Of a DNA stretch of 64,000 nucleotides, positions 17,283 to 25,529 are shown one piece after another. The position numbers were made by a program, and so were the translations under genes. How positions within the stretch are numbered: position 1 is the stretch's first letter; every line of letters begins with the position of its first letter. Under the pieces are notes generated by a model. It searched no databases. It had not been told where the DNA came from and was given only the letters and a program-made list of their open reading frames with translations. The DNA comes from an uncultured Prevotellaceae bacterium (GTDB lineage: Bacteria; Bacteroidota; Bacteroidia; Bacteroidales; Muribaculaceae). Where the stretch lies: positions 24,482-88,481 of the forward strand of contig ONIY01000002.1 in assembly GCA_900318065.1 (NCBI GenBank), read 5' to 3'.

Positions 17283-18272
17283 ATGCTAATAAAGAAATCT
17301 CACATATCGACTCTTGTGCTGGCGGTGACGCTGCTGCTGAGTGCTGGGCATTTCAAGGCGGCGGCGCAAATCGACGCACAGCTCACGCAGTACTGGGCGC
17401 TGCCATCCTACTATAACCCATCGTCGATAGGCAATGTCGACTTCATCCACATCACTGCCGGCAGCAAGCTGCAGTGGCTGGGGGTGAAGCACGCTCCCAT
17501 GGACTTCTTTGCCCTTGCCGACATGCCCTTCAAGTTCCTGGGCAAGCGATGGGGCACAGGACTGCTGCTGCAACAGGAGAGCGTGGGATTGTTCAGCTCG
17601 CAGACCATTGCCGCACAGCTGGCATGGAAGAAGAAAATGCTGGGCGGAACGCTGAGCGTGGGAGTCCAGCTGGGATTGATCAATCAGGTCTTCAAGGGCG
17701 ACTCCATTAGGATTCCCGAGAACAACAATTATCACACCAGCGTCGACGATGCCATTCCCAAGGGCGTGGTCGATGGCCGTGCACTTGATGTGGCTGCCGG
17801 CGTGTCGTTTGTCCACAAGTGGTTCTGGGTAGCCGCCTCGGCCACCCACGTCACCGCTCCCACCATCACCCTCAAGGCGGGAGAGAACGAGGAGGATTTA
17901 TATGAGTTTGACACCGGCCGCTTCTTTTATTTAATGGCAGGTAGCAATATTCCCATAAAAAATACGTTATTTGAAATACAGCCCTCAATTCTTGTCAAGA
18001 CCGACACCAAGTTTTGGCAAGCCGAGGCAACAGCACGCTTCCGCTACAACAAGTTCCTGAGCGCGGGAGTGGGCTATAGGCATAAAGATGCCGTGAGTGC
18101 TATGATTGGCGCCGAGTTCAAGAATTTCTTTGTGGGCTATGCCTACGATTTTCCCATCTCGTCGATGAACAAAGCCACTCATGGCAGTCATGAATTGATA
18201 TTGAACTATAACGTCAAGCTCAACATGGGCGAGGTGAACAAGAACAAGCACCGCAGCATTCGCATCATGTGA
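17283..18272 (+). CDS. porP: PorP/SprF family type IX secretion membrane protein
   Basis: 329 residues. A signal peptide ends near residue 27 (AAAQIDAQ). DAQLTQYWALPSYYNPSSIG is the family hallmark, and the rest alternates as outer membrane beta strands. PorP/SprF proteins belong to the outer membrane part of the type IX secretion system and are normally encoded next to gldK/porK, as here, with 55 bases before gldK. Confidence 0.9.
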   Translation: MLIKKSHISTLVLAVTLLLSAGHFKAAAQIDAQLTQYWALPSYYNPSSIGNVDFIHITAGSKLQWLGVKHAPMDFFALADMPFKFLGKRWGTGLLLQQESVGLFSSQTIAAQLAWKKKMLGGTLSVGVQLGLINQVFKGDSIRIPENNNYHTSVDDAIPKGVVDGRALDVAAGVSFVHKWFWVAASATHVTAPTITLKAGENEEDLYEFDTGRFFYLMAGSNIPIKNTLFEIQPSILVKTDTKFWQAEATARFRYNKFLSAGVGYRHKDAVSAMIGAEFKNFFVGYAYDFPISSMNKATHGSHELILNYNVKLNMGEVNKNKHRSIRIM

Positions 18273-18327
18273 TGCTCACACAAACTGGTAAACAACAGAA
18301 CAAGAAAACATATACACAAAAAATATA

Positions 18328-19773
18328 ATGAAAAAGTTATTGATTTTTCTTTTAGCGATAATCGCATTAGCCTCTTGCAGTGGAATTCGCAAGTCGATTA
18401 ACAGTGGAGGTGGCGAAGTGACTGGAGTGGGAGCCGTTACCTATTCGGAGCCAACGCCCTATGGCATGGTGCTCGTGGAATGCGGCTCGATGAAAGAAGG
18501 ACCATCGCAGCGCGACTCGCTGTGGGGAATCGACTCCACAGCACGTGGCGTGAGCGTCGACGCCTTCTGGATGGACGAGAACGAGGTCACCAACAGCAAG
18601 TACAAGCAGTTTGTGTACTGGGTGCGCGACTCTATCATCCGCGAGCGACTCGCCGACCCTGCCTACGGCGGCAACGAGGAGTTTAAAATCGAGGAGGACA
18701 AGGAAGGCAACCCCATCACTCCACACCTGAACTGGAGCCGAAACATCCCCTGGAAGAACCCCAGCGAGGATGAGGAGAGGGCTATCGAGAGTGTGTATCG
18801 CATCAACCCCATCACTGGCAAGAAGGAACTTGACCCACGCCAGATGAACTACCGCTACGAGGTTTACAACCTCACCGAGGCCGCCAAGCGTCGCAACCGC
18901 TTCGACCCCACACAGCGCGACTATAACACCGACCATGCAGTGCCCACCACTAATCCCACCATCAGCAAGGACACCGCCTACATCGACGACGACGGGCGCA
19001 TCATCCGCCAGACTATCACTCGCACCCTGCAGAGCGATTACGACTTCGTCAACACCTATATCGTGAACATCTTCCCCGATACCACTTGCTGGATCAACGA
19101 CTTTGAGAACAGCTACAACGAGCCCTACGTGCGACTGTATTTTGCCAACGGCAACTACAACAGCCATCCCGTGGTGGGAGTGAGCTGGGAGCAGGCCAAC
19201 GCCTTCTGCCACTGGCGCACCGAGTTCCTCAAGAAGTCGCTGGGCAAGGAAGGCGTCTACATCGAGCCTTTCCGCCTGCCCACCGAGGCCGAGTGGGAAT
19301 ATGCCGCACGCGCTGGCAAGAACGAGAACATCTACCCATGGGACGGCGCCTTGCCTCTCACCGAGGACGAAGGCTGCTTCTATGCCAACTTCAAGCCTAA
19401 CGAGGGCAACTACGTGAGGGATGGAAGCATCATCACCTCGCCGGTGGGTACCTATGAGCCTAATGACAACGGCCTCTTCGACATGGCGGGTAACGTGAGC
19501 GAGTGGACCTCGACCAGCTACACCGAGAGCATCGACCTGATGACCAACGACCTCAACCCCGAGTATCGCTACAACGTGGCACGCGAAGACCCCTACAAGA
19601 TGTCGCGCAAGATCGTGAGAGGCGGTTCCTGGAAAGACGTTGCACACAACATTCGCAGCGACATTCGCATGTGGGAGTATCAGAACGAGCAGCGTTCCTA
19701 CATAGGCTTCCGTTGCGTGCGCACCAAGGTGGGCTTCACCAAGTCGAAACGTAAAAACAACTGCTGCGACTAA
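18328..19773 (+). CDS. gldK: GldK/PorK type IX secretion lipoprotein
   Basis: 481 residues. The lipoprotein signal ends in LASC (cysteine at about residue 18). The body is a formylglycine-generating-enzyme (SUMF1) fold: MVLVECGSM near residue 49, FWMDENEVTNSKYKQFVYW, RLPTEAEWEYAARAG, GNVSEWTS and RGGSWKDVAHNIRSDIR. In GldK this fold is structural: PorK and PorN form the periplasmic ring of the type IX machine. First of the gldKLMN genes. Confidence 0.94.
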   Translation: MKKLLIFLLAIIALASCSGIRKSINSGGGEVTGVGAVTYSEPTPYGMVLVECGSMKEGPSQRDSLWGIDSTARGVSVDAFWMDENEVTNSKYKQFVYWVRDSIIRERLADPAYGGNEEFKIEEDKEGNPITPHLNWSRNIPWKNPSEDEERAIESVYRINPITGKKELDPRQMNYRYEVYNLTEAAKRRNRFDPTQRDYNTDHAVPTTNPTISKDTAYIDDDGRIIRQTITRTLQSDYDFVNTYIVNIFPDTTCWINDFENSYNEPYVRLYFANGNYNSHPVVGVSWEQANAFCHWRTEFLKKSLGKEGVYIEPFRLPTEAEWEYAARAGKNENIYPWDGALPLTEDEGCFYANFKPNEGNYVRDGSIITSPVGTYEPNDNGLFDMAGNVSEWTSTSYTESIDLMTNDLNPEYRYNVAREDPYKMSRKIVRGGSWKDVAHNIRSDIRMWEYQNEQRSYIGFRCVRTKVGFTKSKRKNNCCD

Positions 19774-19840
19774 TCTCGCGATAAAACCATAAATCTCGCA
19801 TAACACACACACACTTTTTTCAACTTAACATATCAATACA

Positions 19841-20992
19841 ATGGTTACGGAGAAAAATAAAGTTAGAACTCAGCGCAAGAGAAAAAGGCAAATGGTTACT
19901 CAACGCTTTTTCAACTTTGCCTACAGTATAGGTGCCGCTATCGTTATCTGGGGTGCATTGTTCAAGATCTTGCACCTTCCCATGGGTAACTTGCTGCTCA
20001 CCATTGGTATGGGTACCGAGGTGCTCATGTTTATCATCACTGCATTTGAGCGTCCCGAGAAAGAATACCACTGGGAAGATGTGTTCCCAATTCTCGACAC
20101 CGGCGACCCCGACGACCGTCCTCCCTTCTCGGGAGGTAGCAGTGTCACCATCAATGGCGACATCACTGGCGACGGCACAGTAGCTGGCGAGGAAGGCGCT
20201 ATGCCTCCCGAGGTGCCACAAGATGGCGAGGCACAGCCTGCCGCTCATCAAGGACCCATCACACTGCCAGCAGCAGTGGGGGGCGCTACCGTGGTGGCAA
20301 GCCCCGAGGTGGCAGCTACCATCGCCGCTATGAGCGCACAGGAGGTGAAGTCGGTAATGGGACTGCCAGGAAGCACTCCTCTGAGCGAGGAGCAGACGCA
20401 GTCGCTGAGCGACAGCATCGCCAAGATGAACAACGCCAGCGACCAGCTCTCGCGCATGGCCGACCTCACCGAGGCCACACAGCACTATCTGGAGCAGATG
20501 GCTGCCATCAGCGAGCAGATGCAGCGCCTGAGCGAGACTACCAATGCCCTGAACAATGTTCAGCAAACGCTGCTCTCGAGCTACCAGAGCATTACCAGCA
20601 ACAGCGAGAACATCACTCAAAACACCAACGGATACATCGAGCAGATGGAGTCGCTCAACCGCAATGTGGGCGGCTTGAACACCATCTACGAGATTCAGCT
20701 CAAGAGCATCTCGTCGCAGCTTGAGAGTATCGACCGCGTGAACCGTGGACTGAAGGACATTCGCGACATGTATGAGAAATCGGCTGCCGAGAGCGCACGC
20801 TACTGCGACGAGACCGAGAAGATGGCTCGCTACATGAAGCAGCTCAACAGTGTGTATGAGAAGATGATCAAGGCGATGACCGTCAACATGTACAACCCCA
20901 TGGCTGGCAACATGATGGCTGGCATGGGCAACAATGCTCCCGCCGAGGACTCCTACGACGAATACAACACTGGCAATAATATTGACGAATAA
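19841..20992 (+). CDS. gldL: GldL/PorL inner membrane motor protein
   Basis: 383 residues. A basic N-terminus is followed by two transmembrane helices (about 24-46 and 51-68) and by RPEKEYHWEDVFPIL, a conserved GldL segment. The long C-terminal part is cytoplasmic, with coiled-coil heptads around residues 190-330. GldL with GldM forms the proton-driven motor of type IX secretion. The family length is usually near 220-310, so this copy has a longer low-complexity linker (about 95-170) rich in A, P, G and E. Confidence 0.93.
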   Translation: MVTEKNKVRTQRKRKRQMVTQRFFNFAYSIGAAIVIWGALFKILHLPMGNLLLTIGMGTEVLMFIITAFERPEKEYHWEDVFPILDTGDPDDRPPFSGGSSVTINGDITGDGTVAGEEGAMPPEVPQDGEAQPAAHQGPITLPAAVGGATVVASPEVAATIAAMSAQEVKSVMGLPGSTPLSEEQTQSLSDSIAKMNNASDQLSRMADLTEATQHYLEQMAAISEQMQRLSETTNALNNVQQTLLSSYQSITSNSENITQNTNGYIEQMESLNRNVGGLNTIYEIQLKSISSQLESIDRVNRGLKDIRDMYEKSAAESARYCDETEKMARYMKQLNSVYEKMIKAMTVNMYNPMAGNMMAGMGNNAPAEDSYDEYNTGNNIDE

Positions 20993-21019
20993 CGAACTAA
21001 TCACACAACACTATAAGTA

Positions 21020-22609
21020 ATGGCAACTGGAAGAAATCAGTCACTGGCGAAGATGTCGCCACGTCAGAAGATGATAAACCTCATGTATATCGTCTTGACG
21101 GCCATGCTTGCGCTCAATGTCTCGAACGATGTGCTCAACGGTTTCAGCCAGGTGGAGGAAGGTCTCAAGCGCTCTAACCGTACCATCACCGCACGAAACC
21201 TGCAGATGATGAACAATCTGCAGACTTTCTATGACGAGAATCCCGAGAAGGGCCTGGAACTGCTCAACTCGGGAAATGATGTGAGAAACACCACCGACGA
21301 GCTCTACAACTACATCGACAGCCTAAAACTCATGATAGTGCATGAGGCCGATGGGCCAAAAGCCACACTCGACAACTTCGAGAACCGTGACAACCTCGAC
21401 GCTGTGAGCACTGTACTGCTCTCGCCCACCACAAGGCGAGGAATGGAACTGAGAATGCGACTCAACCGCTATCGTGACTATGTGCTGCGATATATCAACG
21501 ACCCTAACCGCAGCCACAACATCAGCCAGGCGCTATCCACCGAGCCTTTCAACACTAAAGGCGACATTGGCAACAAGACCTGGGAAGAGTCGCTCTTTGA
21601 GAACATGCCCGCGGTGGCTGCCATCTCGCTGCTGAGCAAGATTCAGAACGACGTGCGATATGCCGAGGGTGAGGTGCTTCATCACCTGCTCGTGCTCACC
21701 AACGATAAAGACCTTATCAACAGCATCGACATGCCACAGGGCATGCAAGTGAACTGGGTTAACGCATTTGTCATTCCACAGTCAAGAGTGGTGATGAGAG
21801 GCACTAGATACAAGGCGCAAATTGTGATGGCGGCTATCGACTCCACCAAGCGCCCGGCTATCTATGTGAACGGCGCAAGGCTCAACAGTAACGGAACCTA
21901 TGAGGTGGGTACCAGCCAGTCGGGAACGTTCAACTTCTCGGGTTATGCCGAGATGGTGGGACCCGATGGACAGGTCTACAAGCGCGACTTCAAGTCGAGC
22001 TACACCGTTATCGACCCTGTTGCCACCGTGAGCGCAACAATGATGAACGTGTTCTACACCGGTATCGACAACCCCGTCTCGATTGCTGTGCCAGGACTGG
22101 GAGAGGGCACTCTCTCGGCTTCGATGACCAACGGCACGCTCACCAGGAGCGGCAACGGCTGGATTGCTCGTCCGGCACAGGTGGGAGCCGAGTGTGTGAT
22201 CACGGTGTCGGTTGAGATTGATGGCGTGAGAACCAATGTGGGCTCCACCACTTTCAAGGCACGCAAACTGCCCGACCCAACGCCCTATATCGCCCTGGGT
22301 GGCGACAACCGCTTCAAGGGAGGCCGTCTTGCCAAGGGCACGCTGCTTAGTGCACCTGGATTGCATGCCGCCATCGACGATGGTCTGCTCGACATTGAGT
22401 TCAAGGTGGTTAGTTTCGAGACTATCTCCATTGGCTCGATGGGTGAGGCAATCCCCGAAATCTCGGCTGGCAGCAGCTTCTCCGAGCGCCAGAAGGCTAG
22501 CTTCAAGCGCATGAAGCGCGGCACCCGCTTCTTCATCTCGAGAGTGAAGGCGGTGGGTCCCGATGGTGTCACTCGCGACATCTCGCCCATGGATATCATT
22601 GTGAACTAA
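21020..22609 (+). CDS. gldM: GldM/PorM type IX secretion motor shaft protein
   Basis: 529 residues. One N-terminal helix (MINLMYIVLTAMLALNVSNDVLNGF, about 14-38) anchors a large periplasmic region of four domains, as in known GldM/PorM structures. GldM joins the GldL motor in the inner membrane to the GldKN ring. The gene lies 27 bases after gldL. Confidence 0.94.
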   Translation: MATGRNQSLAKMSPRQKMINLMYIVLTAMLALNVSNDVLNGFSQVEEGLKRSNRTITARNLQMMNNLQTFYDENPEKGLELLNSGNDVRNTTDELYNYIDSLKLMIVHEADGPKATLDNFENRDNLDAVSTVLLSPTTRRGMELRMRLNRYRDYVLRYINDPNRSHNISQALSTEPFNTKGDIGNKTWEESLFENMPAVAAISLLSKIQNDVRYAEGEVLHHLLVLTNDKDLINSIDMPQGMQVNWVNAFVIPQSRVVMRGTRYKAQIVMAAIDSTKRPAIYVNGARLNSNGTYEVGTSQSGTFNFSGYAEMVGPDGQVYKRDFKSSYTVIDPVATVSATMMNVFYTGIDNPVSIAVPGLGEGTLSASMTNGTLTRSGNGWIARPAQVGAECVITVSVEIDGVRTNVGSTTFKARKLPDPTPYIALGGDNRFKGGRLAKGTLLSAPGLHAAIDDGLLDIEFKVVSFETISIGSMGEAIPEISAGSSFSERQKASFKRMKRGTRFFISRVKAVGPDGVTRDISPMDIIVN

Positions 22610-22659
22610 TGCTTGATTATAATAATAACAGTTTTGTCAATACACATAAACTCAATAGA

Positions 22660-23778
22660 ATGAAATATTTAAAGATAATAGCTTTGGGACTGGTTATCGC
22701 CTTTGCTGCTGGAGCAAGTGCACAGGTGGTGAAGAAAGACGGCCAGGATCGTCGAGACAAGAAAAACGACAGCTCGGTGAAGGTGTCGGGAAGGTCACAG
22801 GCTTTCTATGAGCAGCGTGAGCCCAGCGATGCCGACAAGCAGTGGGAGAAAGTGGTCTATCGCGTGCTTGACCTCACCAAGGACAAGAATGCGGCTCTTT
22901 ACTATCCCGAGGAACCCAACCAGGACGGACAGAGCATGTTCTACATCATCATGCGCCTGCTTGCCAACGACCAGGTGTCGGCCTATGAGTATCTCGACGG
23001 ACGAGAGATGTTTACCGACGAGTATCGCATCAAGGTGAAAGAGATGCTCGACCGCTTCCACATCCTCTACACCGAGGCTAAGGGAAGCAACGAGAAGCAC
23101 CCCATCTTCACCATCGAGGATGCCGACATTCCAGGCAACGAGATCCTGAGCTACTACATCATCGAGAAGTGGTGGTTCGACACTCGCAGCAACCGCATGC
23201 AGTCGCATGTGGATGCCGTGTGCCCAGTGCTTCACCGTGAGGATGACTATGGTGGCGTGCTCAAGTTCCCAATGTTCTGGGTGAAACTCAACGAGATTCG
23301 TCCCTACATTGCTCAGCAATATGTCTTTACCGACGATGACAACAACCTCATGCGATACAATCTTGACGACTTCTTCAAGCTCAAGATGTACAAGGGCGAC
23401 ATCTACAAGGTGAAGAACCTGCGCAACCTCTCGCTCATGCAGATGTACCCCGACTCGGCTAAGCTGGCACACGCACGCGACTCTATTGAGCAGCGTCTGC
23501 ACCGCTTCGACAAGAACCTGTGGGCGCCATCGCGTCAGGAACTGCAGGCGCAGGTAGAGGCAAAGCGCAAACTTGAGGCTGAGAAGAACGGTGAGACTCT
23601 CGACGAGGAAGGCAACGCTACCGAGGCCAAGGAAGAGAAGAGCGTGAAGCGCACCACCAAGCGCGGCAGCTCAAGCGACAAGAAGGACAACAAGAAGTCG
23701 AAGAGAAAGGTTCAGAAACCCAAGGAGACAAAGAGCAACCAGGGCGCCACACGCTCGGTAAGAAACCGCAAGAGGTAA
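22660..23778 (+). CDS. gldN: GldN/PorN type IX secretion protein
   Basis: 372 residues. The ATG at 22660 opens a clear signal peptide (KYLKIIALGLVIAFAAGASAQ); a possible earlier ATG at 22609 overlaps the stop of gldM but would put 17 polar residues before the signal. The middle contains the GldN pattern (YYIIEKWWFDTRSNRMQ; GGVLKFPMFWVKLNEIRPY). The last 70 residues are a lysine- and serine-rich tail that is poorly conserved in the family. GldN forms the ring complex with GldK. A strong terminator follows. Confidence 0.93.
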   Translation: MKYLKIIALGLVIAFAAGASAQVVKKDGQDRRDKKNDSSVKVSGRSQAFYEQREPSDADKQWEKVVYRVLDLTKDKNAALYYPEEPNQDGQSMFYIIMRLLANDQVSAYEYLDGREMFTDEYRIKVKEMLDRFHILYTEAKGSNEKHPIFTIEDADIPGNEILSYYIIEKWWFDTRSNRMQSHVDAVCPVLHREDDYGGVLKFPMFWVKLNEIRPYIAQQYVFTDDDNNLMRYNLDDFFKLKMYKGDIYKVKNLRNLSLMQMYPDSAKLAHARDSIEQRLHRFDKNLWAPSRQELQAQVEAKRKLEAEKNGETLDEEGNATEAKEEKSVKRTTKRGSSSDKKDNKKSKRKVQKPKETKSNQGATRSVRNRKR

Positions 23779-23806
23779 CACCTCCAGGTCCATTCTAGTA
23801 GAAAAA

Positions 23807-23863
23807 CTGGATGGTCTAGAATCTCTAGAAACACTAGGGATTTTAGACCATCCAGAGTTTTTT
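23807..23863 (+). terminator. Intrinsic terminator of the porT-gldN cluster
   Basis: CTGGATGGTCTA (23807-23818) pairs with TAGACCATCCAG (23844-23855), with additional internal pairing, followed by GAGTTTTTT. Confidence 0.8.
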
Positions 23864-23883
23864 ATGGGGTATATCTTGGAAAC

Positions 23884-24777
23884 CTAGAATATAAACGCCA
23901 GCAGCATCAGGAAGGTGAAGATGAGCATGTTGCGGGCTGTCTCGCCCAGCAGGGGGTTGAGGGCGGTGCCTGTGCGGCGGTTGAGCTTTATCCAGGTGCT
24001 CACGTGCATCACCAGGTAGAGGGCAGGCACTACATAGGTCCACAGCGACATGGTGCCGTTGAGGTAGATGAGCAGCCACAGTGGCGAGAGCATGGCGATT
24101 GCCATGAAGCCGTTGAAGAGATAGGCAGCAGCAGCCAGCTTGCGCCCAAAGATAACCACAGCCGTGCGCTTGCCGGCGTCAATGTCGTCTTCCATGTCGC
24201 GGTAGTTGTTGATGAGCAGCACATTCACGCCCATGAACCCAATGGTGATGCCCCCCAGCACTGCCAGGGCTTCCCAGCGACCGGCTATCACATAGTAGCT
24301 GAAAATCACGGGCACCAGGCCATAGAAGATGAACACTGTGAGTTCGCCCAGGCCATGATAGGAGAGGGGGTAGGGTCCAGTGCTGTAGGCAAGGGCAAAG
24401 GCTGCGATGGCAATGCCCACGGGAATCATCTGCCATCCGCCGTAGGGAATCAGGCCGCAGCCCACGAGGCATGCCACAGCAAGGGTGATGTAGGTGACGT
24501 TGCGCAGCGTCTTGGGCTTGATGTCGCCCTCGGTGACACCGCGTCGAGGCCCCACGCGGCCTTTCTTGTCGGCTCCCCGCAGGTAGTCATAGTATTCGTT
24601 GGCAAAGTTTGACACCACTTGTGCCAGAACGGCAAAAACGAGGCACAGCACTGCGGGAATCCACTTGAAGTGGTTTTGCCACACGGCAATGCCTATCGCC
24701 ATCAGCACACCGCTCACCGACACTGGCAGCGAGCGCAGCCTGATGGCCTCTAACCAAATCTTGAAGTTCTTGTTCAT
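23884..24777 (-). CDS. menA: 1,4-dihydroxy-2-naphthoate polyprenyltransferase (MenA)
   Basis: 297 residues with eight or nine helices. The two aspartate-rich motifs of UbiA prenyltransferases are present: NEYYDYLRGADKKG near residue 60 (a variant NXXXD) and NNYRDMEDDIDAGKRT near residue 190. MenA attaches the polyprenyl chain to 1,4-dihydroxy-2-naphthoate in menaquinone synthesis at the inner membrane. The gene follows the SPOR lipoprotein gene by 21 bases. No other men gene is in the window. Confidence 0.92.
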   Translation of the reverse strand: MNKNFKIWLEAIRLRSLPVSVSGVLMAIGIAVWQNHFKWIPAVLCLVFAVLAQVVSNFANEYYDYLRGADKKGRVGPRRGVTEGDIKPKTLRNVTYITLAVACLVGCGLIPYGGWQMIPVGIAIAAFALAYSTGPYPLSYHGLGELTVFIFYGLVPVIFSYYVIAGRWEALAVLGGITIGFMGVNVLLINNYRDMEDDIDAGKRTAVVIFGRKLAAAAYLFNGFMAIAMLSPLWLLIYLNGTMSLWTYVVPALYLVMHVSTWIKLNRRTGTALNPLLGETARNMLIFTFLMLLAFIF

Positions 24778-24798
24778 TGTTGCTTGACTGTAGTCATG

Positions 24799-25290
24799 TC
24801 AAAATCTCGTCAGCACCCAGGCGCGGGGAACCAGCACCTTGATTTTCATGAATTTCTCGGGGGTCTGTACAAAGGTGGCGGCAACGCTCAGGTCGTCATA
24901 TCCCTCTACCACAACGCAGTAGAGCTTCTTCTCGCCAATGTACACGACATAGGACTTGTGTCCCTCCTTGCGCAGGCGGTCGCGATAGCTCAGCGCGTTG
25001 AACTTCTGCTGGAACTCGCCCACCACCACGTTGTATTTCTTTATAATGTCGTTCTGGTCCTCAACTATATTGAAGTGGTGATGCAAGAGCCTGATGCTGT
25101 CGCCGTCAATCACATAGTTGGTGGTCTTGCGCTTCTCCAGTTCCTGCTGATAAATCACGCCTCTCTCGCCAGTGCGGCTGGCTGCCACGGCCTTGTCGTA
25201 GCTTTCCTTATAATTGGCTTCGGTAGTGTGGCATGACCACAGGGTCACTGCCATCACTGCGATTAGGAATGTGTTTATAATCTTGTTCAT
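24799..25290 (-). CDS. SPOR-domain lipoprotein
   Basis: 163 residues. The lipoprotein signal ends LWSC (cysteine near residue 20). The C-terminal half (YNVVVGEFQQKFNALSYRDR to the end) matches a SPOR domain, a fold that binds peptidoglycan stripped of peptide stems, typically at division septa. The cargo and role are unknown. The REPIN-like palindrome lies in the 239 bases upstream of its start. Confidence 0.78.
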   Translation of the reverse strand: MNKIINTFLIAVMAVTLWSCHTTEANYKESYDKAVAASRTGERGVIYQQELEKRKTTNYVIDGDSIRLLHHHFNIVEDQNDIIKKYNVVVGEFQQKFNALSYRDRLRKEGHKSYVVYIGEKKLYCVVVEGYDDLSVAATFVQTPEKFMKIKVLVPRAWVLTRF

Positions 25291-25333
25291 AAGGGTGTCA
25301 ATATTATAATAATAATCTCAAGTTTCAGAAGTT

Positions 25334-25469
25334 AGTTCCCCCTCTAAGATAGAGGGGGTTAGGGGGAGTATGAACTCCAATGACACATCTAACGATGAGG
25401 GAAAATTCAACGAAATCATCATACTCCCCCCCGCCCCCTCTATCTTAGAGGGGGAGTTTGTCGCCTGAT
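25334..25469. repeat. REPIN-like double palindrome
   Basis: The left part (25334-25372) has a hairpin CCCCCTCTA-AGA-TAGAGGGGG followed by TTAGGGGGAGTATGA. The right part (25427-25469) is its near-perfect inverse, TCATACTCCCC... then CCCCCTCTA-TCT-TAGAGGGGG. Together they make an inverted repeat of about 38 bases around a 54-base centre. The hairpin core recurs alone at 48057-48085. It lies between ispG and the SPOR lipoprotein gene. Confidence 0.8.
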
Positions 25470-25529
25470 TGTTAGTGGTTTTGAATCTCATAATTACTTT
25501 AAAAACATGAATAATGATGTTTTTGTATT

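Noticed and set aside
18367-19812. A 481-codon minus-strand frame opposite gldK
   Set aside because: Its composition (valine-, alanine- and histidine-rich) is that of an antisense shadow, and gldK is clearly real.
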